Assembly: GCA_038049695.1 (NCBI GenBank)
Contig: CP142455.1
Coordinates: 30,479,501 to 30,543,500, forward strand
Length of the DNA: 64,000 nt
Source: Cinnamomum chago
Taxonomy: Eukaryota > Streptophyta > Magnoliopsida > Laurales > Lauraceae
Direction of reading: 5' to 3'
Shown: positions 1 through 12,026 of the stretch, piece after piece
Numbering within the stretch: the first letter of the stretch is position 1
Layout of the letters: every line of letters begins with the position of its first letter
Notes under the pieces: model-generated
The model's input: only the letters and a program-made list of their open reading frames with translations
Databases searched by the model: none
Told to the model about the DNA's origin: nothing
Translations under genes and position numbers: made by a program

Positions 1-400
1 CTCTGGATATATAACAGGTTATAATTAGACAGGTAGTATATATGTAACATGTATATGGTGCTTGTAGTAAAAGGAAAAACATGCACAAGACTTTTTACAT
101 TATATAACCCTAATAATAATGTATCAGTGTCTCAACCTCCTCATAGACCCTCCACCGAAGGGATGGCCGAGCCTACAGTCACGTTGAGTTAAGCCTAGCT
201 TATTTGGATCATCACTGTCTGGATACGCATACCCAGTGATAACCCAATCACTGATTGGTTTGGCCTCATATGACAAATAACACTAACTCCTAGGGAGAGG
301 TTATTACCGTCTTATGTCAAGTGTATTACCATCTCTTATGAACGTTCCCAGAATGTCTATGACTTAAGTCCTTCGAAGGGAAGAGACTTTAATCCAATCT

Positions 401-621
401 AGAAGTGATCTTTAGTAAAGAGCTCCACCGAAGGGATGGCCGCTCCCACCAACGCTTCATTGACATTCTATAGAAGTGATCTTTAGTAAAGAACTCCACC
501 GAAGGGATGGCCGCTCCCACTAACACCTCATTACGAATATTCACATTAGTTCACCTACTAATTCATCAAAGTGATCTTTAGTAAAGAACTCCACCGAAGG
601 GATGGCCGCTCCCACTAACAC
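401..621. repeat. Spaced direct repeats of about 52 bp, three copies plus a fragment
   Basis: A unit containing GTGATCTTTAGTAAAG and CCACCGAAGGGATGGCCG occurs at about 401-452, 472-523 and 568-621, almost unchanged. A fragment with only the second half is at about 148-172. Spacers differ in length (about 20 and 45 bp). The repeats lie in the non-coding internal part of the Copia-type element. Confidence 0.8.
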
Positions 622-1433
622 TCCAATGAGTTAGCATGAACCGAAATTGGAAGGCCGTGGGATTTTTCCAAATCCCTCTCCCACTTGATTATTTAACACC
701 AGGGTTATGGGCCCACTTTGGTATCAACATATTAGATTTTAGTTTGGCCTCTTTTGGAAACTAAGGGTACCAAGGTAAACTAAACCCTATCCAATTTTAA
801 ACCTTAGACAAAAAGAAGGTGCTGGTCTAAGATCCGTTTAAAAACAATTTGCCAAACAAAAACAATCCAATATAGAAAGATGCCAATTTTAAGAACCTAG
901 TGGTGGCCATGTTTCTAGGTGATAAACATAGCAATTATATAAAGCATTCAACCATGCATTCCATATATAAAAGCAAATTTAAAGAATGCAATCCTTGATG
1001 GCTCCCTGCTCTTCGGACTTCAAATCCTTTTCCAATTAGGAAACTTGGTAAAGAGTCCTTCTTGCGCTAGGAAACCTCCGTTGCCTTCGTCACCATGGGA
1101 CCCGTTTTGTTGCAACCTTCCTCGCTTGAAACTTTCCTTTTCTTGCTTGTTACAATAAATCAAAATTTATACAAGCAGCCCAATGAAAAACAAAAACCCA
1201 AAATTACATTGGAGATTCCTATGCTTTTCAAGAAAGCTTACATCAAGACTAGTTGAAATAAAAGTAAGGAAATAATTACAACTTCCTATGATTGCTAACC
1301 GCGCAATCGTACATTTATCAACTAATAAAAACATCCAAATCCACACACATACATGCGAACCATCAAGGATGCAATATATGGCTGCAAACAAAGAGGTTAG
1401 TGCATGCAATTGTGCTTGGTACAGCACTATATA

Positions 1434-1617
1434 GTGATCTGAAATTATTCCAGCACTTTGGAAAAAAATTCCTGCACACTTTCATGTAGTAATCAGCAAT
1501 CTAAAATTGTTCCAGCAACATGGAAACAATTTCTGCACTACTAACATGTAGTAGACAGCAATCTGGAATTATTCCAGCAGCATTAAAAAATTTCTGCACT
1601 ATGTTTATGCAGTAGAA
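1434..1617. repeat. Three diverged tandem units of about 62 bp
   Basis: Each unit has the order AATCTGAAATTATTCCAGCA, then a GGAAA..TTTCTGCAC block, then CATGTAGTA. The three units are diverged but in register. They lie close to the primer-binding site inside the Copia-type element. Confidence 0.7.
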
Positions 1618-1699
1618 ACCTTCCAAAAGGGTGCCACCATGCCCTTTACCAATCTAGGAATGATATCCACACAACATGGGATCATGATTAATCATGGTG

Positions 1700-1713
1700 T
1701 GGCTCTGATACCA
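1700..1713 (-). other. Primer-binding site (initiator-Met tRNA)
   Basis: The minus strand reads TGGTATCAGAGCCA, the standard plant LTR-retrotransposon primer-binding site complementary to the 3' end of initiator-Met tRNA. It fixes the orientation of the element and the inner end of the LTR. Confidence 0.85.
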
Positions 1714-1714
1714 T

Positions 1715-3730
1715 TGAAAGATAGTGCTAATCAGATCTGAACTTCTTATGGGAAGAGAATTCTATGGATGGAATTTTCAAACTTTTGGCCAGGATCCAAA
1801 ATAGAAAGCAAATCAGCCATCAAAATAGCACTAGAAACACCATGAAACCATAATCAACTTGTGTGGAAACAAATAACAAACATAGGGGAACATATACCTG
1901 ATGTTTTGAAGACTTAAAACCTCTGAAAAAGATGCTCCAATGATCTGATATCAGGCAGCAATAATCAGTGCTAGTTGCAGGAATTTCCTGCAGCAATATT
2001 TCTTGTAGTCTTCTCCTCTATTCCCCTTTCTTCTAATCTGATTGGTTGGTGTTGGTGGGAACACAACCAGGCTTCCTCCTTCTTGTTTTCCTTTGATTTT
2101 GTGTAAGGAGACCAGACTTGATATGGTCTTTCTCCAAGGCAAAAACGTGCAGCAGCAGGGAGTAGCTTTCTTGTGCAACAAAGCTTATGGACGTCCAAGG
2201 GCTGGCTGGTCTCTCTCTCCCCCATGCCCAAGACAATTTTTCCTCCCCTTTTTAATGCTGATCCACGCCCAAGGGAGGCTACCCAGCCATATATATAAAG
2301 GGGAAATCTTGGAGAGAAAGTCTCTTGAAAGAATAAGGAAACCAAGAGAGAAATTAGGAACTTTCTAAAAGAGGAAACCACTCCCATCTTGGACGTCCAG
2401 CCCCTTTCCTTTCTAGTTTAGTTTCTAAATAAAATTAGAAGACTACTAAACTTTAGGAAAGCTTGCACAAAGAGAACTCCTTCCAATTAATGGGACCTAC
2501 ACAAACTTGGGACCCACATACTAGGGACCACATTGGTTAGCCCACATATACTATGGCCCATGCACTAAATAATTTATCTAGAGTTATAATTCATGTATGC
2601 CATCATGGGCCTATTTGAATTTACACTCAAAATTATTTCTCCACACATTTAAACAATTTAGGAAACCTTGCCAATCTAGGAAAGTGGCTAGAAAAGGGAC
2701 CAAAAGACATATTTGCCCTTGGCTCCCAAAATGACCAAAATGTCCATGCTAACCCTATAGCAACACTAGGATCATTTTAACCTTAACTCATTCCACTAAA
2801 GAGTTATGGTTGCACTCCAGGGACAAATATTAAATTGCAATTAAAGCTCATCATAGACTGACGATTGTCTTTGACCTACCAAGTACAATGACCACAATGC
2901 CCCTCTATGTAACATCCATAATCAAGTAGGTTAACCGATGTACTATCTACCTTCTTGATCACATCTCAACCTTAGAACTTCATACCCTTGACCTAATCAT
3001 CATCCGGATATCATTCTCTTGATCCAGGGAGCGACCCACAAGTTCAATATCCATATGGAACATCCATATACTAAGATCTTAGATTATGATGATTAATCGG
3101 ATAATTCTAAGGGGACGATCATTCCATCATATGATGGCATAGATTCCATATTGCATTTGCACGTCCCAACTAATCAAGCCCGAGCACCCAAAACACAGAG
3201 CTATTGACCCATGAAAAAGAATCTCACCCATAGTGAATTAAAGCACAAGAACTTGACTTCGTCAGTTCATCCACAAATGCTCAAGATTAAGAGCATTGGT
3301 CACTCAGTAGCAAGAGGTGATTTGATCTCTCTCTTTGATAGTACTATTTTAGAGATCACACCTACAGGTGGTCCTGTTCAATGCATGACACATGCACTAA
3401 TGAGATAAATCCGGGAAAGACCTCCCGTGACTAAGGTAAGTCACCCTGAATACAAGAGAGTATCTCATTATAACTTATACCAAGATGAAGTGCCCAACTC
3501 CATCTCTCAGTTATGAACAAGTTTATTATTTCAAGTGTCCATGACTCAGACCTAACTGTGTGTAGCCACTACACACCTAAGTCATTACTAGAAAACAATG
3601 GGCCTTACACAACCATACATATACACAAATATAAAGAGAAAGAAGTCATTCCATTAAATAACCAATAAATATCCAGTTACAGAGATGAGAGTGCAGTCAG
3701 TGGGCTTTAGGGCATACACCAATCCCAACA
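1715..3730 (-). repeat. 5' LTR of the minus-strand Copia-type element
   Basis: The LTR is 2016 bp with TG...CA ends: TGTTGGGATT at 3730 going left, and TCTTTCA ending at 1715. It is bounded on the inner side by the primer-binding site, separated by one base. A TATA-like stretch lies around 2286-2298. Short reading frames in this stretch have no recognisable domain and are taken as chance. Confidence 0.75.
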
Positions 3731-5391
3731 GAGGGAAATGGAATTTGAATTTAAATTGAAATGCTATTGTAGTTTGCCAAATAAGAAGACTCTTATTGAT
3801 TATGAGTTGGAGTTGGAATTGAACCAATCGAACTGAAATGAAATGAATTAAGTGTATCATTAGCAGGTGAATCATGTAATTGTTTATACATTGCTGAATT
3901 GTGAAATTCATAGTGTTATTGATGGCATTACAGGCACAGCTGCCATTACCGGTCCTTTTGAGACCACAGCGCCACCGGAGACCTCCGGCATGGTTCCGCC
4001 AGGAGGACTAGTGGAATGGAAATAAACTTTAAGTTGAGGATAATGGAAAGGAGAGAGAACAGGAAAATGAAACTTTTGTGTTTTGAATCATTGCCTTGTA
4101 CTTAAATAGGCAAGTGATTAGTTGTATATAGTGTAAAGAACTTCTGTGTTTATACCAGCAATGTATATTTGTAAATGTTTCCGCATAATGTATTATTGAT
4201 ATCCCTTGTGAATTTTAATACGTTGAAATTCACGGGAGTAAGTATACGACATGACTCGGTGTTAACTCAGATTAGTCCAAATCTCGGGTTCGGGTCGTGT
4301 CATTATCTCATCATTTCTATTTCACCTACTGCTACTTTTATTACTACTACTAGTCTACTACTACTTTTAGAATTTTTTTCCAGATGATGGGTCTTAGAGC
4401 TTATCGTTATTTATTCTTGTAATTATTTCATTTTTGGGATTTTTTAAATCAACTTTGAAACAATTGTTTGAAAACGGTCTGGGAAAATCGAGCCCGATTC
4501 CTTAGGTTAATTAGTTCAGCTGGGAAACCAGATCTCAATCAAAATGTTAGTACTTAGTTGCAAATTTTTTTTTCATTTCTATAAGTGCTTTATAGTTAGT
4601 TTGCTCTTTTGTAGATTGAATTATGGTTTTGCATTTGAAGCGTTTCGTGGGCTGTCATTTCTATTTTTTACTTGGGTGCAATTTGTGAATTCCTTAACTT
4701 AGACTTCACCCCTTCCATTTGATAAGATTATTTTCCCCTCTCCTTGTCTCTTTCCCATTGGATTGGGGTTGGGTGAAATTTGATGCACCCACTCTTACGC
4801 AATTTTGACTATAGTATGAAGCCTTTTCATATTAACTTGTCTTGCATTTAAGTAGAATGATATAAAATTCATTTAAAGACTTATTTTATAATTATCTTCC
4901 ATGAAGATTCTTCAACAACAACTATCGGTGTTTCATGTTTGAAAAATGCAAGAGATTGACAAATAACGGAATGCATATGATCTTCAATTAATGATGTGGA
5001 GCAATTGAATTTTATTATCACATCAGCCATCACCCTATAAACAATTCATTGACTAAAAGTTCCCTTTTCCTCTAATAGAGTACCGGTTACAGCAATCGCA
5101 AAGTCAAAGAATAACAGTAAACAAAATCAACATGGGAAGAACGAAGATGGAGGTGGGGGCAGATGAATTCACTGTCCTTTAATTGCCAAAACCTTCCTTA
5201 TTTTCCTGACAATATCAATGTTTCTCCCTTTTCTTTACTTTTTTCTTCCTTTTATCCCCTTTTGATATGTTCGCAAAGAACGTAGTTTTGATAATTTGAA
5301 TTACATTTAATATTGATAATTTGGGTTGTATTTACATTTTATTTACTGCTAATGACACTTCTATTGGTATTTTTTAGTGCTTGGGAATTTG
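3731..5391. other. Non-coding stretch with a possible LTR-end fragment
   Basis: No gene is recognised. Around 4211-4300 the text (CACGGGAGTA, then CTCGGGTTCGGGTCGTGTCA) resembles the 3' end of the solo LTR that finishes at 8840, so a fragment of a related LTR may be present. I could not find its other end or a target duplication. The rest is AT-rich sequence without repeats or domains that I can name. Confidence 0.35.
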
Positions 5392-6357
5392 CCTTGTGTT
5401 ACACCCCAACCGGAACTAATCTTGTTTAATGCTAATTAATTGTGTTTTAGTTAATTTAATCATACTTAGTGACTAATTAAGGTAGTTTATGTAAATTATG
5501 ATCTTCCCAAATTTCATCATACGCACATCATTTTGGCGTCATCGCGTGTATTTCGTTAAGCTTGTCAATTTTCGTATTCGACTTGATTTTATTTGATCAC
5601 TCATTGAATGAGTGGGCCATCAATTGACTTAAAGTGGAATTGTATACAACTAATGGACCTTTTAGCAAAATTTCCTATCTTTATCCCTTTCACCAACTCA
5701 AACCCATTTTCATTCCAGTCATTCGTTGGGGCATGTTGGCTGTGGAGAAAATCTTCTCCTCCCTTATTCCTTTCCATCTCTTTTCCTTGCTTCAAGTCTT
5801 GTTGGGTAAGTGCAAGTGAAGACAAGAGTAGAGCCTTCCTTCTTCATCTCCTTCCTCTTCTTCATCATCTTCATCTCTTGTCTCCAAGACTCCTCCAATT
5901 CTGAAATTCAAATGCCTTGTTAAGGTATGCCTTAAATCCATCCTTGGTAGTGGTTTTGGAGTTAGAATGGAGCCAAGAGGCTTTTGGGTAGCATTATCTA
6001 GCATTCATTTCCTTGCTTGACTTGTGTCTAGGGTTGAATCATTTGGGGATTTTAAGGTTTGAATCACCAAGAGAGTATAAGAGGTTTGAAAAGCTTAAAA
6101 TTGAGGCAAGTATAAGCTTTAATTATAATGCATGTTGTCAAATTCCTTGATTAGTTATTAAATTCTATTTTGTTTTCCTTTCTACTATGATTAGCCTCTT
6201 AGTTCAAAACTTGAGAATGATTATGATTTGCATTTTTGTGGGTTTGCTTATGAATGGGAAAGCTTGGATTGGAGGGAAATGATTCAAAAAAAAAAAAATC
6301 AGAACTAAGAAGGAAGAAGAGTGCAGAATCCTGCACTGAACCGGACCATTTTTGGCA

Positions 6358-6660
6358 GCAGGGTGGGCCTGGGCCAGGGCTGTTTAAGGGCTGATTGCAG
6401 GCCAAATTATGGGCTGTTTAAGGGCTGTTTAAGGGCTGATTGCAGGCCAAATTATGGGCTGTTTAAGGGCTGGTTGCAGGCCAACTTCTGGGCTGGTTTC
6501 AAGTCTATTTCAGGCCCAAATTCTGGGCTGGTTTTAGGTCTGTTTCAACCCAATTTCTGGGCTGTTTTCCAGCCCATATCAGTCCCATTTCAGGCCTGTT
6601 TCTTGCTCATTTCAGGCTGATTTTTGGCTCAATTCCTGGGCTGTTTTCCAGCCCATATTA
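6358..6660. repeat. Tandem repeat built on GGGCTG / AGGCCAA words
   Basis: Inside the solo LTR. GGGCTGTTTAAGGGCTG and GATTGCAGGCCAAATTATG recur nearly exactly about 60 bp apart. The pattern then decays into shorter GGGCTGKTTT units interleaved with AGCCCATATYAG. It is a locally expanded minisatellite with no coding meaning. Confidence 0.75.
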
Positions 6661-6779
6661 GGCTCTATTTCCATCCCCTTTTCCCCACTAATTGAAGCCC
6701 ATTTGTTATTTCATTGCTTGGGCTAGAATTCCTACTTTTAAAGTAGTTAAGAGAAGCTTGGATTATTTAAAAGCATGCG

Positions 6780-6975
6780 CAGATGGAATTGTATACAATG
6801 TGTGTGCAAGTGGATAATGTGTGTGCAGGTGGAATTGTATACAATGTGTGTGCAAGTGGAATAATGTGTGTACAAGTGGAATTGTAGATAATGCATGTGC
6901 AGGTGGAGCAATGCATGTGCAGGTGGAATAGTGCATATAAGTGCAGGTGGACTTGTATATAAATGTGTGTGCAAT
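6780..6975. repeat. Minisatellite with GTGTGTGCARGTGGA units
   Basis: About eight imperfect units built on ATGTGTGTGCAAGTGGAAT, alternating between shorter and longer spacing (about 20 and 35 bp). It lies inside the solo LTR directly after the GGGCTG repeat. Confidence 0.8.
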
Positions 6976-8845
6976 TGGAGACCAGCCCATGGTTGAGTGC
7001 TTGCACTCTATTTGGCCTTTGGATTATTCAACCAGCTAGTATGTATCCCACCTGTTATGCATTTCCATTGCCTTGTATTGGTCCCACCGAGCAAATGTAT
7101 CCTACTGAAAGCCCATTTTAATATTTCAAGGCATAGGCTAGAAGTCTTAGGTTGGACCCTTTTTGACCAAATTAGAAGGAGTAATGATATTCTACCCTCT
7201 AATAACCCTCCATAAAACTCTCTAAAGAGGAATATGGTGTATACCTTAAACCAATAGGTGATAAAGGTTTTAATTGACGCTCATGAATTTACAATGGAAC
7301 CTATTTTAACCCTCCTTAATCCTCCATTAAGTGGATTATGGTGCATACCTTGTTTCCATAGGAAATTAGGATTACGTATGACTTTTATGACCTTAACAGG
7401 GAAACCTTAAACCCTTGTATGTCCAACGGAGAGGTCTAGAGCCTGAGATATCTCGAGAGGCTAGGATAGACTCATGTTTACTATTCGGAAATCTATCACC
7501 ATTCCATGGATATTAATTTAGTGAACCTTTTGTATTTACTTACACACTGTGACACCTAATAGAATAGGAATACATGGATTCTCTAAACCTATATCGAATT
7601 GGATGGTGAAGAATAATGAGTAGTTAGATTAGATTGGCTAGTAATTCCCTTGATTCCTTAAATCATTGCATTTCATATTGAAGTATACTTTCATTTTGTA
7701 TATCAATCACAATTAGTAGATTTATTGCATTATCTATACTCCTTGAGGTCCAATTATTACATTTCTTTCGAAATTCTTCAGTATTATATACCAAATTTCT
7801 AATTGTGGGAAATGTGGGTTGAGTAAGTATATCGTGATTTGAGATTAGCATTTGATTTGATTATAGACAGTTGAAATACAAACTCACTCAAATCCACTTA
7901 TTATTTCGATTATTATTGATTCGATTGAGTCGGCACTACTTAACTTCGACCTTATGACGCCCGACGGGGCCAGCACTTGGTTTCATATTCGAGACTACTG
8001 CAGTAAGTCATCTGGAGCACCGGAACTCCAGAACCGGGTAGCCAGTTAGCCTTTGGCCGGGCCGCTGGTGACATCCCAACTAGATTTGCTCTCTTTTGAG
8101 AGGATGAGCTTAAAGTAGTAGCCAATTTGTATGTTTTCATTTTAATATAATTCTCAAGCATAAAAGATTTGATTTAGCACAATTGCCTAGTCAATACTTA
8201 TCTTTGACATCTTTTGATCAACTGTTATTTAATTCAATTTGATACATCATGTACTTGCTTATTAATGCCTATACTTGCAAAATCGTTGTATTTGAGATAC
8301 TATTCTTGGTGTCACAGGGATTCAAGACACCAAAGAGAGTTACTTTTAGCCATTCAAATGTGAGATTAATTGGTAAGCTTAACGGTTAGTTATGACTGTC
8401 GGAGTACGAATCAGAATGGTAACATTGAGTTTGAGCCTAGGTACTTTAATTGCACTTAGTTCAAGGTAATGCATTTGACTAGTTTTATTTCGCATTGTAT
8501 TAGGAATTTATTCCCTTGAGATAAGCATCTAGTAGTTGTTCATTAGAGTACTGGTGTACTATACATTTAAGACATTTAAATCATTAGTTTTGTTAAGGAG
8601 AAATTGTAATATAATGGATTGGTTATTGGACTGATCACGGCTTTGATTTCTATAATGTGCATGTTCCGCAGATAATTGTGCATTGACAGGTGTCAGTGAG
8701 TAATCCTCACACGTAAAATGTGGAATTTTCTCCTTCGTGAATTCGGATTTGGTCCGGAACAGGTGCGAGTTCACGGGAGTACGCGTGTCACACCTTGGGA
8801 ACCACCCTAAACAAGGGATTCTCGGGTCCGGGATGTGACACCTTG

Positions 8846-11816
8846 TCCTGGAATCTAATGTTTTATTGGGTTCATGCATCACGACACTATATAAAAAATG
8901 AGTTTTTGGATAATTCTGCCATTCACTCTCAAATCTAGCAAGTTGTAGATTATATTCCTTTTTTCCAGGTATGGAGGTGATTAACTCTTCTAAATTTCTT
9001 TCCCTTTACATGAATTTTCAAGCCTGGGAAACTCTTTCTTGATTTTGTGAAACTTCTATCATCTAAAATGGGATGGGGCTAAATGCTTCATAAAACCACT
9101 TCCTAGATTTCTTTCATTGTTCGTGTGAAGTGGGGTCATTAGAATGTCGTAACAACCTTTTCATATTCATTTGTATGAGAAGGACAGAATGGATTACTCT
9201 ACATTCTTTTTAATTAATAGCTTCCTGAGAAGGACATGCAATTTAGTAGAAATTTTTAGATATGAGGTATTCTATCTTATTAAGATAACTTTTAGTATTT
9301 CTGCTTTATTAAGAGAAACCGTACAAGTGATTGTAACAAAAAACCACCTCATCCATCGCACTTTGCAAATGATTCACATCTTGTCAATTTCAAATGATCA
9401 TTTGCTATGTGTACATACTGTTAGTGTTAGCCGCATTAGTATCATGAGCATTTGTTGTTAATTACAATTTATTTTATAGTTTCTACTTTTATGCTGGACT
9501 TGATTCCCTATTGTAGGTTTCTGTGATTGTGTGAAAAATGTACTGAAAGCCAATTTTATTTTATATTTTTTCGGTATTATTCCGTTGAAAAGAAAACTAC
9601 AACGAAGCTTACAAAGAGATGACGTGAAAGCAATTGTTCTCAATGGAAAAATTGTTTGATTCAAATTTGATAAATGAGATGAATGAATGAAGCAGGGGAC
9701 TTACAGCTATGGTTAATTAGTGTATATCTGAGATAACCCATGTTGAATAATACTATTATTCTGAACTTCTCAGGTTTTTCATACTCATATTTCAACTTAT
9801 TTTACCAAACTCGGCCTTCCGGAACTTCTACTTGGAATAATTCTTGAATTTCGAGGTATAATCATGCGCAGTTATGTTAGAATTTGGATGCTTAGCTCTT
9901 CTTTGGCCAATTGGATGTTACTTAGAGAGTATACCTTTCCTTTATTATCATCTTGTTGTTAGTATATTATCTTCATGTTGTTATTAAAACTAGGTATGCT
10001 TCATGTGTAAATGGTCCCTGATCAACACAATTAAGTTTTCTTGATGGATTATTCGATTACCTTTACAATGAACCCGGCATCGTACAATTTTGAGAAGTTT
10101 TTAAGAGACAACGGCCCATTTAGCAATGGGTACGTATTAGAAGAAGCCAAGCAAGTTGTATACATGTGACTAAGGAACAACGTTGATGATGTAGTGAAAT
10201 TATTCTTCCTCTCTATATCCTAGATATTATGAAGTCTTCCCGTTCATGGCGGGAAATTGTGTAGATTATCTTGTAGAAGACCAAAGTTTCAATTTGAGGC
10301 CTCCTTCCTGCATCAATCTCTACAGAATCAAACATGCCTGAAAATATTTCTCCATGTGTAATGATTTTATTATTTTTGGTCCTTCCCTTGGAGGAAATAT
10401 ATTATCCTTATCCTTAGGACATGTACTGTATCCTTGAGTCTCGTGGATGAAGTTTGAACAACTAGGCCCATGCTTAGATGATCCAAACTGCTGCTATAAT
10501 GGGTCCTAACCATATTCAAAGCCTGATCTTGAATGGGTTGAATACTTGGTTGGTCCATCCCATGTTTTGTATCTAGGAAGCTAACACTTTATTTTATCTC
10601 TATGTTTGCATATTCCTCTCATGATGTAGTTATAGCTTTTATGACTTGAATGAAACAAGTAAATAGAACGAGTTCAACTTCTTAACAAACCTTCAAATCA
10701 GTGTTTAAAACAATTTTTTTTTCTTTGTAATTGCAGCAGCTTGCACACCAAGTGTTAAGGACAGTGTCAATATACCTTAATTAAAAGGAGCCAAAAGCTT
10801 TTGCTACAATCTTACAATAGGCAATCAGATTGGATCATGACGCCGTGACAAGGTGATCCATTTTCTCAAAACTTCTTATCAAAATAAGGTATAGAAAATC
10901 CTTCAAGTCCCTTATCTTACAACATATATTCTCTTTAGGTTGGTAGATGTCCGGTACATGTTGAAATTAAATATGACAAAATATCCAAAAAATAAAATAA
11001 AATAAAAATAAAGTATGAAAGGAAGACGAGGGGTTAAACCCTTCCTAACATGCAAGGGAAAATTATCATCATCATCTTTAAAGTCTTTTCCCAACTATGT
11101 TGGGGTCGGCTACACAAATTATATATTTTCCCTTATTTCCTAATGCAAGGGAAAATATATAATTTAATATTTTAATTATTTAAAATAATAAATAATAATA
11201 AGTGAATTATTTTCAATGTCCATGTCTTTGAGTTGGCTTTAGGGACTGTTTGTTTGTGTTAGAATATATATAAATTAAATAAATAGATTTCACAACATAA
11301 AGGGTTAAAAATGAAGATCAAAGGTGAATTTCCAGAAAATGGGCATCAAATAATCTTTTCTTTAATAGAAATAGAATCAAGGGAGGATGAGAAATGAATA
11401 TTCAACCATCACCCTAGTAATTCAATACATAGAAAAGCAAAGGTCATATCTATGTTTTCACCATAAATCTTTTATTCCCTCACATTTTTAATGATCCTTT
11501 GATAGAGTTCATTTCACATTGAGCTTTTGTGGTCAATTCCTATATATCTTATGCAAAGAAAGAAGGCCCATGTTTCAAATGTAAATTGAAGTGAGAATGA
11601 AACTCCAAAACGTTTTAAGTTTCGCTACACTACTAAACCTATGAAAAATTGGTTATTGTCATGGCCAAAACTTTACATATATGGGCAATATTGTAAGACT
11701 TAATTTCTGATTAAGGTGGCCTCACGCCTCACACAATTACATATGGACTCCACTACAATTAACATTATACTATTTTGGATTTACTTGTTCAAGAAAATTT
11801 GGGTGTTCCCAACTGA
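8846..11816. other. Non-coding stretch, nothing recognised except a short coding-like segment
   Basis: No transposon ends, RNA genes or complete reading frames are recognised over about 3 kb. The segment around 10071-10168 reads without a stop as a hydrophilic peptide containing NFEKFLRDNG and YVLEEAKQ, which looks more protein-like than its surroundings. I could not assign it to a family. It may be an exon relic or chance. Confidence 0.3.
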
Positions 11817-11985
11817 CTTTTTTATTTTTTTGGGTACCACAGCAAAGGAGGTTTGGACCAAAGAGAGCTTGCATACACACCCGCACAAGTGGGAAGAGGT
11901 GACGTACCCGAGGCACGAACCCTGGATAGCCAAATAAGAATTGACGCCTCAATTCCTTACCACTCGGCCAAGTGACTTGGGCAAC
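11817..11985 (-). mobile_element. tRNA-derived SINE
   Basis: On the minus strand a perfect RNA polymerase III A box TGGCCGAGTGG (11970-11960) is followed about 40 nt later by a B-box-like GGTTCGTGCC (11921-11912). The element then runs on and ends in an A-rich tail (AAAAAAATAAAAAA) near 11817. This is the layout of a tRNA-derived SINE. It is not a working tRNA gene, because the body does not fold as a tRNA and it continues past the B box. I could not identify a clean target duplication. It lies just upstream of the LINE. Confidence 0.65.
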
Positions 11986-12026
11986 CATTTTGGCTTCCTT
12001 CATATTGGTTGTAATCCTGCTCGAAA

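Larger units (their letters stand above)
1..3730 (-). mobile_element. Copia-type LTR retrotransposon, 5' part, cut by the window edge
   Basis: On the minus strand an LTR (3730 down to 1715) is followed by a primer-binding site for initiator-Met tRNA (1713-1700) and then about 1.7 kb of internal sequence that leaves the window on the left. The LTR begins TGTTGGGATTGG on the minus strand, a beginning familiar from plant Copia elements. No gag or pol reading frame follows the primer-binding site in the 1.7 kb seen here. The element may therefore be non-autonomous, or its coding part may lie beyond the window. The right-hand target duplication should be GAGGG (3731-3735); its partner is outside the window. 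Confidence 0.75.
5397..8840 (+). mobile_element. Solo LTR, 3.4 kb, probable Ty3/gypsy chromovirus type
   Basis: The sequence starts TGTTACACCCCAACCGG and ends GGGTCCGGGATGTGACA, the two ends expected of a plant chromoviral LTR. It is flanked by an exact 5-bp target duplication, CCTTG at 5392-5396 and at 8841-8845. There is no primer-binding site, polypurine tract or coding sequence, so it is a solo LTR left by recombination between two LTRs. The length, 3444 bp, is large but within the range of Del/Tekay-type LTRs. The family name is inference from the ends; the element limits are seen directly. Confidence 0.85.

Noticed and set aside
1951..2387. Overlapping open frames of 67-138 codons on both strands near 2000-2390
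   Set aside because: They lie in the Copia-type LTR, overlap each other in all frames and resemble no protein.
6747..7006. His/Thr/Cys-rich reading frames on the minus strand
   Set aside because: They are the three frames of the GTGTGTGCARGTGGA minisatellite, not genes.
5370..8900. An exon interrupted by the solo LTR (open frame joining TGCTTGGGAATTTGCCTTG to the sequence after 8845)
   Set aside because: Only about 24 codons remain open after rejoining, which is expected by chance, and no family is recognised.
11960..11970. A functional tRNA gene
   Set aside because: A and B boxes are present, but the acceptor and anticodon arms do not pair and the unit runs on to an A-rich tail, as in a SINE.
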